A stretch of DNA of 64,000 nucleotides from Polytrichum commune. Taxonomy: Eukaryota > Streptophyta > Polytrichopsida > Polytrichales > Polytrichaceae. The stretch lies in the NCBI GenBank assembly GCA_950295325.1, contig OX485803.1, positions 35,353,554-35,417,553 on the forward strand, in the 5' to 3' direction. Positions 10,490-21,450 of the stretch are shown piece by piece. The translations under genes were made by a program, and so were the position numbers. Under the pieces are notes generated by a model that worked only from the letters and a program-made list of their open reading frames with translations, was not told the origin of the DNA and searched no databases. Numbering within the stretch: position 1 is the stretch's first letter; each line of letters begins with the position of its first letter.

Positions 10490-12060
10490 GCCCTCCCCTC
10501 ATTGTGGCGAGGATAGCCATCCCCATCTTCGTAACTGACAACTCCCAAGCCTTGGTAATTGGTCAGAATATATTGTCTGTCCTGTGTTTAGCTGCAGCCG
10601 AGTGCTTGTTGACAGGCTCCAGTGTGCTCAGTCGCTTGCAAGAGGAAGATGAAGAAGAATCTGGTGTCGGACCTCCTATCTATGCATGTGATGAGTCTTG
10701 TCCCTGGAATTCAAACATAGTTAAATTATGATTACCGGTGTCTAACTTTTTCTGTAGAAGGATTGATGCATATTGCGGTTGCTTACATAAACCCCTGTAT
10801 CCGTTGAATTTAGAGACTGGGATCGCTATCCATGGGCTTCCCTTGCACACTCCCTCATTGTGGCTGGCATAGCCATCCCCATCTTTGTCCCTGATGATTA
10901 CCAAGCCTTGGAAATTGGCCAGAATGTAGTAGCTGTCTTAAGTTTAGCCACCGATGGGGCCTCGTTCATAGTCTCCATTGTTCTAGAAGATTAAGAAGTA
11001 AGGTGAAACTTCACACGGAATTTCCGTGCATGCTACAAGTCTTGTACCTGGAAGTCATTCATAGTTAGCTTATGATTGTGATTGCCGGTTTCAAATTTTT
11101 TGTAGAAGGATTGATGCATGAAGAACAGTATCAAAATTAACCGTGGTTACGCACTTCAAACCCCACATTGTGGTCGGCAAAGCCGTCCCCCATCTTCGTT
11201 CCAGACGAGTTCCAAGCCTCAGTGATTGGCCAGAATGTAGAGTCCGTTGTGGTGTTTAGCTGCAGCTGGAGGCTTGTTCTTAGGCATCATTGTGCTCATT
11301 GCCTTGCAAGAAGAAGATTAAGAAGAACGTGAAACTTCACAAACCATGGTGCTGAATTCGGAACTCCTTCCTGTGCATATGACGAGTCTTGTCCCTATAA
11401 TATATTCATAGTTAGCTTGTAATTGCCAGTGTCAACTTTTTCATAGGAAAATTGATGCAAACGGCCTACCCATCCCCATCTTCGTCCCAGATGGTTCCCA
11501 AGCCTTTGTAATTGGCCAGAATGTAGTGTCTGTCTTGTCTTATGCAGCTGGGGGCTTGTTCATAGACTCCATTGTGCACAGTGGCTTTCAAGGAGAAGAT
11601 TAAGAAGAAAGAGGTGAAACTTCACAACCCAACACTACTGGTTTCGAATGTCCTGTACATGTGATGAGTCTTGTCCTGGAATTTATTCATAGTTAGCTCA
11701 ATTGGCGGTGTCGAATTTTTGGTTAAAGAATAGATGCAAACTGCTTAGCTATCCTCATCTTCGTCCCAAATGGTTCCCAAGCCTTGGTCATTGGCTAAAC
11801 TGTAGTGTCTGTCGTTAATTGAGCTGCAGCCAGGGCCTTGTTCATAGGCTCATTGTGTTCAGTGGCTTGCAAGAAGAAGGTTAATAAGAAAGAGGTTAAA
11901 CTTTACAAATCCGCATCTTGTGCATGTGATGAGTCTTGCCCCTTCAATTCATTCATTGTTAGCTTATGATTGCCGGTTTCAAACTTTTTTGTAGAAGGAT
12001 TGATGCAAATTGTGGTTGCCTACTTCAATTCCTGTATCTGTCATGCACATTGCGGCCACT
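10490..12060 (+). pseudogene. Five decayed tandem copies of the DUF1118 gene 3' end
   Basis: The segment encoding IVAGIAIPVFVPDDSQALVI through the C-terminal QEED, plus about 100 bp of 3' flank, recurs five times after the gene. The anchor ATTGGCCAGAATGTA of the intact gene at 10253 recurs near 10558, 10914, 11225, 11511 and 11790, a spacing of 279-356 bp. Copy 1 keeps an open frame to a QEEDEEE end. Copies 2-5 carry deletions, frameshifts and stops. No copy has the transit peptide or the WSKQWFGAG region. The flank also recurs in each unit (TGATGAGTCTTG and GTAGAAGGATTGATGCA). This is local tandem duplication of a 3' gene part followed by decay. Confidence 0.9.
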
Positions 12061-13343
12061 ACCGCCATTCTCCTGGCAATTGAATTTACCTAAGAACTTC
12101 AATGTGACCTAGATTTTGCGCTGTTTCGAGCTGAAGGTGTAGGATGCTCCATGCCAAGTCATTTGATATGTAGCCCCGAGAAGAATTTTAAATTTAATGG
12201 CCATTTTAAATTGTGCAACAGAGACGTTCAGGTTGCCCAAGCTCCGGCTGTTGTATCAATGACAGTTTCCTCATGAATTTTAACGCTTGTATCACTCACC
12301 TAAATTTTTGTAGCTTTGTCACCTCTGAAGATCAGTAGTAAAAACTCAAGACAAGGTTCCAGTGTCGGAAATGATGAAATCTCAGCAATGAGGATGTTGT
12401 GGAAGCAGGCGGCTTCTTCCATGCAGATTGTTGTGGATGGCCCCTGGTGACCTGTGTGATTTATTTTCTAATTTTTGACAGCTTACTTTTTTGATTTCTT
12501 TGGATTGAGTACGTAAATCTAAGAGCATCAGATAAAAATCTCCTCTGATCCTTATTTTCTGTTGTACTGGTTATCTATATCTGTAAGCATTGTTAGATAC
12601 TTGTAAGGATATGTGTATTCCTTAGTACCTCCTCGAATATCACATAGCTACACTGATGTGTGCAATTGGGTTGCCTTCACAGTAAGTTGCCCTTTTACTA
12701 ATGCAAATTATCTTGGGTCCGAATGAGTATATAGAATCCTATAACTGTGTTCATTCTTCCATATAGCAACCACAGTAGAACAAATTACTGTATTTTTGTT
12801 ACTGTGGTAGTGAATATTCAAAACAGTGTGGAATGTCAATAAACCAGTGTGGAGCAACCTAACTGCACACAAGAGTGTCAATAATGAAAAGGCAGTTTGT
12901 GTGCAGCTTCATCTTTGATCAAAGTACCTTCCATGTCTTGATAAATTGGAATTCTGGAGTTCATGCTCAACAATGTGATTGTGATTTAGGATGGCCAGTT
13001 CTGATGCTTTCCTCCATGATGCTTTCGTTTTGACCATTGACAAAGTTTTTACCATGTGTTTGCGAGTTTGCTTCATAGCAAATATTTCTCTCTGTAGAGT
13101 CATGGTGCTTGAAGAAGAATCTGCAATATATTGCGATATTACATTTTGTCCTATTTTCCACCTGAAGTTGTCATGGACATATACCCATGCTGGTCTTGTA
13201 CACCTGCAGCCCACTTGCTGACCTTTGTTCCCTGTGCACAGCTTGAAGGTGACTGGAGAACATGTCTCTTGTCTGTAAGAATTAGGCTGACAACATGCAT
13301 CATATTGTTAAGGCAACCTCTGAGTGTTAGCAGTACAATAATA
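12061..13343. other. Intergenic stretch without recognised gene
   Basis: AT-rich DNA after the DUF1118 array. Short open frames near 12909-13387 show no recognisable domain. No repeat was recognised. Confidence 0.4.
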
Positions 13344-13867
13344 TAAGGTATGTGGGTGTTATTTGGTTCGTTTTTCATGTTCTCCAACTTCTACCTATTA
13401 CAAGCACACAACAAATCTTGTGTTGCATTAGCAAATCTACAATGAAGAATCAGCCAAAACTGGATTGAAAATCAGACCTCCCTGATTTAGTTATGGTTAT
13501 TGGAAGTGCATGTTTGTTGATATAACCTTTACTAAATATATAGGTCCTCGCAATCATAATCACTATTGAGTATGGAGTTCTTAATAAAATTTGAAGACAT
13601 AGTCCAATCTCTTTTATACATGTTCTTTGAGGTGTTTGTTATGTATCCTCACAAACAAAATTGGAGGACTTATATGACCATTTAATAACTCATAGAATCT
13701 TCGCTTTGACATTGAATAGGATATTAATATAAGCTCCAAAAAGTATGAGGAAAGTGACTATGGACATCCTTTGGATTTGCTAATCATCTCACATTAATTG
13801 CATGTTTCATATCCTACAAGAAGTGGGTACAAAGAGAAAAATGTCCATTTAAGACCCGCTTACCATA
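13344..13867. mobile_element. MITE, family 2, copy b (enlarged)
   Basis: Begins TAAGGTATGTGGGTGTT and ends AAGACCCGCTTACCATA. The interior matches the copies at 596, 38472, 58393 and 62322 (for example AATAAAATTTGAAGACATAG). At 524 bp it is about 150 bp longer than its relatives, so it probably carries extra inserted sequence. Its left end is of the TATGTGGG type and its right end of the AAGCGGG type. Confidence 0.7.
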
Positions 13868-15958
13868 TGCGTTTTGAAGAAAAATTAACTTAGTCTACAA
13901 AGATTTGCTAGATCTACAATTTAGACAACAACAATCAATATGGATGCATTGAGATATTGAGTAAATAGATATAGCATTGCGTAATTCCAAATAGTAAGTG
14001 ACAATAAATACCATTTAATATGGCTAACAATGAGATCAATAGTGATGAAACTTTGAGCTTAGGGCATGTTCGCACGTTGCACACCAAATGCAAACACAAA
14101 GGGGTGCTAATTCAGGTAACAATACTTTAGAGGGGAGTAGTCTCATTATATGTCCCACATGTTCACTCTACACGAGCTTCCTGAATTTTGGGTCTTGTGA
14201 TCAAAGCTAATATCTTATAATACACAAGGCTTCACATAGAAATAGTTGAAGCTAATATTTTATTTGATCAAAGATTGTGAGACATTAATAATTGATTCTC
14301 TTGTAGAGGAGTTGAAAGTTGGGCCGCAATAGACCCAAACTATTCCAACACCGAGAGAGCTTTCCAAACCTCGCCATCTTTACAATAGCAATTGGACTTG
14401 ACACGTGGGTCCAGCTCCCAGGTTAAACCCGGCGGTGTCCTGTTGCAAGGCCATGTATTGATAACAACTAAACATACACTCTCAGGTGAAGTGTTTGAGA
14501 ATACCAACACATCAAGAGCGAGGGAAGAAGTGAGAAATACTAGACTATTTCATAGTAGAAACTCTAGAAATATTTGGATAGAGACCTCATTTTCCAACTT
14601 GAGGCAATTGGACGGCAAGAAGAACTATAAGATCTGATCATTCCACCTGAAGAGGCAAAGGGTTTGGAGGTAATGCATTAATCCACCTACCAAGGATGAT
14701 CTCATGTTTGATGAAGACCATGCAGGACGCTAAGCAGCACTCCAGACAATCACCAACTCTGTCATGGACTCGATCGATTCTGTCATTCGAAGATTCAACA
14801 ACCCCTACAAGCAGTGTTGGACTCATCTCCAAGACAAATATGAAGGGAAGACGCGATCTCGAAGACTAATGTTGCTCCGCAAGCTTCTTCCTATTCAAGA
14901 AGAAAGATATCGTCAACATCACTAGTAGAGAAACCAGAACTTTTCAATGAGACTTTTTAACCAATTGCACTGAAGCAGCTTATAAATTCACTGAAACGGC
15001 TTACTGTGAGGCGCATGGCACGTGAAATGGATTCCATTGATATGTGACATGTGTATGTGTTGTTTTCACGAATACTATGTGCCTTGTTTATGCAATGTTA
15101 TCATTATGGATACCTTTTTGTGGTATGTAAGTTCATAAAAGGATTGCCATACATTGTCACTAGAGATAAGATGTTGGTGAACAATATTTGTAGGGATAAA
15201 TAATCCAAATCGTCAAGTGTCATCACCATTGGGACAATAGAGTTATCCGCTAACCCCCCTCAAACCCTACTGAGTTGGGGGAGTTAGGGGAATCACCCGT
15301 CGGTAACCCAAAATCCAATTTGCCAACAACATCTAAAAACAAATGCGGACCCATACTCCTTTCAAGGCGTGGGAGACCTTCAAAACGTGTTTGACCCTAG
15401 GTACACCAAACATAGGTTTTGGGACTATTTGAAGCCCAACTTCCACATGCGGCAAGGGTCAGGGTCACTTCGCGACCAAGCCCAATTTGTTGTGGTTGGT
15501 GCAAGGAGGAGGACCGCTAAATGTTGCAAGGAGGAGGAATGCTAAGTGTTGGGAGGAGGAGGAGGAGGAGCACTGAGTGTTACAAGGAAGGCTTACAATC
15601 CTTGCTCCTTCATGCAAGCAAGTACTTTGTGTAGTGTGATCATTAGTCACCAAAATGAGCAAATTTGATGTTTAAGGGTTTTTTTTCTTGAAAGACCTCT
15701 ATAATTACCTACAATCTCAGCTCCTTATGCAAGCAAACTCTTTGTGTGATGTCATCTTGGGTTTCCAAAATGAGCGAATTTGATGTTTTGGGAGCTTTCT
15801 TGAAAGACTTCTATGCTTCCTTACAACCAGGTCTTTCATGCTTCATTTTAAATTTTTGTTTCAAATTTTTGTTTGCTTGCAAACTCTATGTGCAGTCTAT
15901 GGTTAGGGTTGAGGTTTAAGGAAGATGTTGATTTTGTTTTGGTTTTTTATAGGCATAA
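13868..15958. other. Intergenic stretch; hairpin and GGA repeats
   Basis: No gene recognised. A possible decayed MITE tail sits near 13970-14020 (AGTAAGTGACAATAAATACC, like family 3). A hairpin is formed by CTAACCCCCCTCAA and TTGGGGGAGTTAGGGG at about 15251-15290. Short GAGGAGGA runs lie near 15545-15570. Similar TGCAAGCAAGTACTTTGTGT-type phrases repeat at about 15600-15900. Confidence 0.4.
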
Positions 15959-16624
15959 ATGGCTCCAATAGTGGTGCATTTGGAAGAAGATGGAAATGAG
16001 GCCGAGGATGCTAATGGGTTGTCATTGCCACCTCGCCTATCGAAGGCACCTAGGTGGGAGAAGGGATCATGACCTGTTGTGGATTCTCTCCACTTATCAT
16101 GTCTAATAGCATCCTACAACATTCATTTTTCCAAGTGTTGTAAAGGTCGCAAGCAAGTAACCCAACTTGTACCTAGTATTGTGTGGAAAGAAGTGTTCAA
16201 AGAGTATAAGGATCATTATACTAACTCTTTTTTTCTTGAAGAGACCTTGAAGGATTGTTTAAGAGAGACCATGAAGGAGATTAAAGCATTCATGAGCAAT
16301 GAAAACAATACCAACAAGGTCACCTTCCAATGTGATGAGGTGTTGGAGCAACTAAAGTGTATTGATGGTCATGCGGCTCGGAACATGTTAAAGAGACAAC
16401 AATCCATCATCGATTGTTGCTCGCCAAATGGTTCAAATGGAGATTTGGAGAACTTGACACTAGCATCACCCAGTGCACAAGATTCTTCTAGGGGCATGAG
16501 AGATTCCTCCCCCAAGGATATCAAAAGCTTCCATAGAGAAATCTCTCACCAAGGCAAAGATCGATTGTGCAAAATCTGCACAATCGAGGAGTTTTGTTGC
16601 AATTATCAATCATTTGACCATTGA
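15959..16624 (+). pseudogene. Myb/trihelix-like protein of a PIF/Harbinger element, broken
   Basis: From ATG at 15959 the frame reads an acidic N-terminus, then APRWEKGS, a stop (TGA at about 16069), and continues from 16079 with GRKQVTQLVPSIVWKEVFKEY, a Gln/Asn-containing middle and a C-terminal part that changes frame near 16500. The W...W spacing with the following YK-type segment resembles the Myb/SANT-like DNA-binding protein that accompanies PIF/Harbinger transposases. The neighbouring relic transposase at 17700-18690 supports this. Both a stop and a frameshift are visible, so I call it broken. The family call is tentative. Confidence 0.35.
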
Positions 16625-16859
16625 TTTTAACAAAAAATAATTGTTTGTTGCAAAAGCGGAGGAGTGAGGCACAAATACACAAACAAATCTTATTCATATA
16701 GAGTTAGAGTAGGGAGAGTTTGTTGAAAAGAAAAAGATATTGCAGAAGGTTAAAAATTTGGAAAAAACAGTAATTTGGGAATGATTTCAGAGCAAACATT
16801 CAAGTCAAGAGTGGCCACCTTTTTCTTTTTGTGGAGGCATTTAGACTAATTTTGTATCG

Positions 16860-17400
16860 CAAATGTCATACCAAGTTATGTGAGTATCATATAGGATGAC
16901 TTTGCTCTATTTGTGACGTTTTGGGTTATGTGAGTCACAAAAAGGCTGATTTTGCATTTTTCATGTCATTTTATGATGTTTGAGTAGCATAAAGTGATGT
17001 TTTGCATCAAATTACTTGATATGAGGTTATATGTTTGACACAAGCGTTGATTTTGCATTTCTCGTATCATTTTAAGGTATTTGAGTAGCATAAAGTATGA
17101 TTTTGCATCAAATGACTTGATATGAGGTTGTATGTTCGACACAAATTTTGTATTTCTTTGGTAAATTAAGGTTGCATGTCCACATCAAGGCTGATGTTGC
17201 ATTTTTTGAATACCTTAAGGTTGCATGTGTTGCATATAGGCTCATTTTGCATTCATTGAGTACTATGACTATGTTCGTGTCACATGTAGGTTGTTTTGGC
17301 TATGAATGTCTTAAAATGAGGTTATGTATGAGCATAAAGCTTAATTTTGCATTCCTTGCATAAATGAGGTTGTGTAAGCATATATGTTGATTTTCCAATG
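16860..17400. repeat. Degenerate minisatellite of about 55-60 bp
   Basis: About nine or ten imperfect units built around GAGGTTATGTGTGACAC, then AAGGCTGATTTTGCATTT. The phrase GATTTTGCAT recurs near 16930, 17050, 17100 and 17345. It lies between the Myb-like relic and the Harbinger-like transposase relic and probably belongs to the same old element. Confidence 0.65.
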
Positions 17401-17699
17401 TTTGCCTAAAGTTAGCTCGAAAGTCTTCACATGAGGTTGTGTGATGAGCATATAAGGCAGATGTTGTGTCAAGTGATACAACAAAGACAAAGACCCTAAT
17501 CATGAAGTTGAACACACCCAAATGAAACTATAGTTGTAACTCTTTGGTTGCATAAACTTATGCCCAAGCCTTAGTATGATATAAACAATCCAAATTCAAG
17601 AAAAATAAATTACCACAGTGTATGAATGTATCAAACAAAATCGATTTATTCCACACCCTTAACTTATACACCTACAACCATACGACCGACAATTTAATG

Positions 17700-18690
17700 C
17701 TACACTAGAGGTCACCGTCCCAACCATCATCATTTTCGTAATGATTGCGCTCTACAACATGATAAGTGAAGTCTACTCTTCGTCGGTGTATATAATTAGT
17801 AAGATAGCAAGCAACCTTAAACAACGGGATGTACTTGGATTTTGTGGAGTCAAATTTTTTAGCAACATTTTCTATTTGCAATTAGGACCCCCTATACCCA
17901 CTCCACCCGTACCCTAATACTTGCATGCATCTTTTTACAAGCATTTAGAGCATCATTATCAACTAACAAGTTTTGACCTTGATACTCTAGCCTTCACACA
18001 ATGTATTGGTCTTGGCCTTGGTAACCGAGGTCACCATGAATATATTCAAAATAATTGTTTATGTACATAAAGTAATCTCTCCAATTCCTATCCAATGAAA
18101 ATGCATGCAAACAGGACATATCATAATATAACCCGAAATATTCAATACCAATATATGTAAATAAATTATTTTAGTCAACAACCAGTGTGTTTGTTGATTG
18201 AATTTTTTTTTACAATTAAAAAACCTTAAGTGGTTTGAGTCCCTGTAAGGACGGCGAATCTTAACCAAAATGTCATCTATGAACTCTATATAACTCTCAA
18301 AAGTTGGATGATATTGACCTCATTTTTTCGCTCATAACTATCAAGGCCTCATTGACACAAGAAACAACAAATATAACATCATTGTTCAAAACATTTTTAG
18401 ACCAATTCCAATGGAACACGTCTAATATTAATGTATTATCATGCTTTAAAAACATAACAAAAAATGGAATTTATTGTTGAGAAGTAAATTTATATGGTCA
18501 CCCACCGGTACCCCGAACTTCCTTATAGTACATGCATGTGCGGCAATAATCGGGCGCACATCTAGGCATAAATCCTCAAACTCATCGAGTGTAAAGTTAG
18601 TAAGATTCTTGAATTGTATTGAAGTTGCTCTTTCACTAGCTAATTGATTCCGAACATTTTCAATATGATTAACAAACCTTTAATTCATTT
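17700..18690 (-). pseudogene. PIF/Harbinger-type transposase relic (DDE_Tnp_4)
   Basis: Read on the minus strand in shifting frames from 18690 down to 17700, the translation gives typical segments in the right order. These are NLTNFTLDEFEDLCLDVRP, then FHWNWSKNVLNNDVIF, KIRRPYRDSNHLRFFN, NWRDYFMYINNYFEY, GDLGYQGQDQYIV, KMHASIRVRVEW, FDSTKSKYIPL and HRRRVDFTYHVV. These are hallmarks of plant Harbinger-like transposases. Several stops and frameshifts break it. An upstream acidic stretch near 18760-18900 may be its N-terminus. Terminal inverted repeats for the whole element were not found. Confidence 0.75.
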
Positions 18691-19489
18691 GCATTGAAGA
18701 ACTTTGACGAGTTACAAGTTGTTGTTAATCCAAACTGCAAGAATAAAAACGTCTTTTGATTCCCCTCGTGAATCATGTCTTCGTCATAATTAGATAAATT
18801 GTAAGAGAATTGTGTACTAGACTCAGATAAATAAATTTTATCATTATTTAATGAGGATGTACAAAAATCTATAAATATTATAGAAATAAAAGAATATTGA
18901 ATATTAGATATGCAACAAAAATTGCAAAAGATAAGGTATTCTGTATCAACAAAATTCATCACATTTATTGGTGAAAGTGGACATACGTTTTGGTATAATA
19001 CAAACATTTTAATTATAGGAACTTGTAAATAAACATATGAAATGATCAATAATAAACACACAAACAAATATATAAACATAATCTCTAATCCATGACATGA
19101 CTTCAATCACGATGAAGGCGAATCATAAAAAGTGACAACTCAGTGATTTATGATAAACTTCTCTTCACTGCAAACGCCGCAAATGATGTTTGGTTTCCTC
19201 ATACTCATTTTCCACTGCCGAGCATCCATTGTCGGATGGGCCAGTATGTTGAGTGTATTGTCATGACAACATTTCCCATAGTGATTGTAATAGTTGAGGC
19301 CCTCATTTGCAAAATCAAGGCAGATTGTTGCCTCTCCCTCAAGACAACTGAAACCTCTAATATTTGTTCCCATATGAACTAAAATGCACCTGCAATTCCC
19401 ATCTGCAACATGTTGTGTGCTATATGGGTTGTTTTGTTACTCTGGCGATCTGGACGATTGAGGGCGAAGAATAGTTTGTGGAGGTTGTA

Positions 19490-19575
19490 CCAACATTAAA
19501 CAAGGTTATTCAAGGTTATTCAATACGTTCCTCAAGGTTCCTCAAGGTTCCTCAATACGTTTCCGCAAGGTTCCT
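19490..19575. repeat. Short tandem AAGGTTCCTC/AAGGTTATTC repeat
   Basis: AAGGTTATTC occurs twice and AAGGTTCCTC four times, mixed with AATACGTT, over about 85 bp. It is a small degenerate tandem repeat with no gene recognised. Confidence 0.7.
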
Positions 19576-20275
19576 CCATAGTTTCATGCTCACAATACGT
19601 TTAGAAGCATGGCTGCTTCATCTTCTGCACCCACTTCCATGTACCACAGTTGAAGCCATTCTTGGGTCTCTTTGTATTGCCTATATTGAAATTTGGCGGA
19701 GTCTGTGCAATTGGTGGTTCATGCAGTTGTCACTGCTTGTACATTCCAGTTGGTTCAGGGGGAAAAACAATTTATAAATTGTCGCACGTGTAGGATGCAT
19801 TAAGATACCCTGACATATAGAGAGTCAATGTGAGTCCAGGTGGAGACACAACAAAAGGTTGTTCCTTAAAGGTGTCAGAAACTCCAAAGGGCGCTCACAT
19901 CCGCTTGGAAATTCACCCAGGTTTGCATTTTTGTATTTCCATGCTTCATTGGTATTTTGCGTCATTTCCAAGTGTGCTACAATATTTCATTGGCGAACTC
20001 ACATCTGTGTGTGATAGGGAGGGGTGTCGAGTGCCATATCCATGTGTGTATTGTTTTTTCATGTACTTATGACTGGAATTATGGATGAAATCTACCCAAA
20101 AGCAATTTAGGTCATAACAAATTCCCAGTGCATGCATACATGTGCCTATGCAATATATATTCAATAGAAGTAAAGCAATTTGTGGTAGTATGTGTTTATT
20201 TGGTAGTGGTTTTTATGTATATCAGTACCTAATTTGTATTTTATCATGTTTTTTTTTTTCATTTGTTACAAGAAA

Positions 20276-20791
20276 ACATAAAGCTGTATAGTGGATTTAA
20301 CTCAGTCCACATCATTATTGCATCTCATGTTGGCATGGTCAAGGTAAAAATTGTTAATCTTTGTTCTTGCTTAACCATGCTCTTACTGACCATTTTGTCG
20401 TAGTTATATGAGTATGGTGAGATGTATGCATCTAGCAACATATTTTATTTTTTCAGCTATCAAAGTTTTTGCCAGCATTCTAATTATTACTAACTGTTGT
20501 CGTGGATATGAAATCTCACAACTTATGAAATTTTATTATCCAGAGGTCATTGCGATTAATCTTGCAGACTATTTGGAAACGCACAAGACAAATGGAGTTG
20601 CTCTTGTGAAATCTAAAGCTGACAATGACTTCGCATTGAAGCAATCGCCCTTCAGATATGACTACCAATGGGATATGACAAACTACGCACTCGCGGCATT
20701 TCCAGCCGAACTACGAAAAGTGTTCGTCCTTCCTAGTTGTAGAATCGGTATCGTCCACGGAAAAAAACCTACATGTCTGAGGCAAGTTACC
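20276..20791 (+). CDS. Possible exons of an unrecognised gene
   Basis: A plausible splice chain is visible. One exon of about 65 bp follows TTACAAG and reads KLYSGFNSVHIIIASHVGMVK up to AAG|GTAAAA at 20343. A 13-nt microexon (TTATATGAGTATG) lies between CGTAG and GTGAGA near 20403. A long exon after TTTTTTCAG (start about 20456) reads AIKVFASILIITNCCRGYE and continues through DYQWDMTNYALAAFPAELRK to about 20780. The joins keep frame. I do not recognise the family, and no further exons could be placed safely. Coding character (few stops, conserved-looking hydrophobic strands) is moderate. It may be a gene fragment carried by a mobile element. Confidence 0.35.
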
Positions 20792-21184
20792 ACCTCACTT
20801 TTCATCTAACCATATATTGCGTTGCAATTTGAAATAATTTAAATTTTTGTATCACTATGTGAATATATCGTATGTATATAAATGTATATATCCTAGTCAT
20901 GTCCAGAATCCATAATTAATTGTTATCCTAATATCCGTTAATTCTGGTATTCTAATGCATGTTATTGGCATGCGAAGTGTTGTCGTGATGTAGGCCGGCT
21001 ACTAGTTAAATATAAGCATTTTTATTTTTTATTTTTTTTTCAAAATAGTGATTAATATGATGTTATAGTTATTTGTTTAAGTTTAAAATTGATCTTGAGT
21101 TCAAGACCGGGAGAACTTAGTAGAAATGATTTGCTATGTACGACTTGATATGTAAGACTTAGGAAGGATAAGGTTTACCAGCAA

Positions 21185-21450
21185 TGGCCATAACCTTGCC
21201 GCTATGGGGTTTTAGAAGCCTTTATTCCAAAAGTTTTTTATTACCTTGGCACTAAGGGGTTCTAGAAGCCTTTATTTCAAAAAAATTATATTATCATGAC
21301 GCTAAGGGGTTCTAGAAACGTTTGTCCCAAAAAAATTCTATTAGCTATCCACTTAGAGTATCTAGAAACCCTTATCCTAATTGTTTCATAATGGCTATCC
21401 GTTCAAAGGTTCTAGAAGTCCTTATCCTAATTATTTTCTATTGGCCGAAG
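21185..21450. repeat. Tandem repeat of about 60 bp, about five units
   Basis: The unit reads roughly GGGGTTCTAGAAGCCTTTAT, then CC(A/T)AA and an AT-rich part with GGC(T)AT. It recurs near 21203, 21262, 21322, 21376 and 21410 with growing divergence. No coding potential. Confidence 0.75.

Noticed and set aside
10429-10731. Open frame in the first decayed DUF1118 copy as a separate gene
   Set aside because: It lacks the transit peptide and the conserved WSKQWFGAG part; it is a tandem 3' copy.
15238-15250. TAGAGTTATCC as a family-1 MITE start
   Set aside because: The following sequence differs from the family and there is no matching right end.
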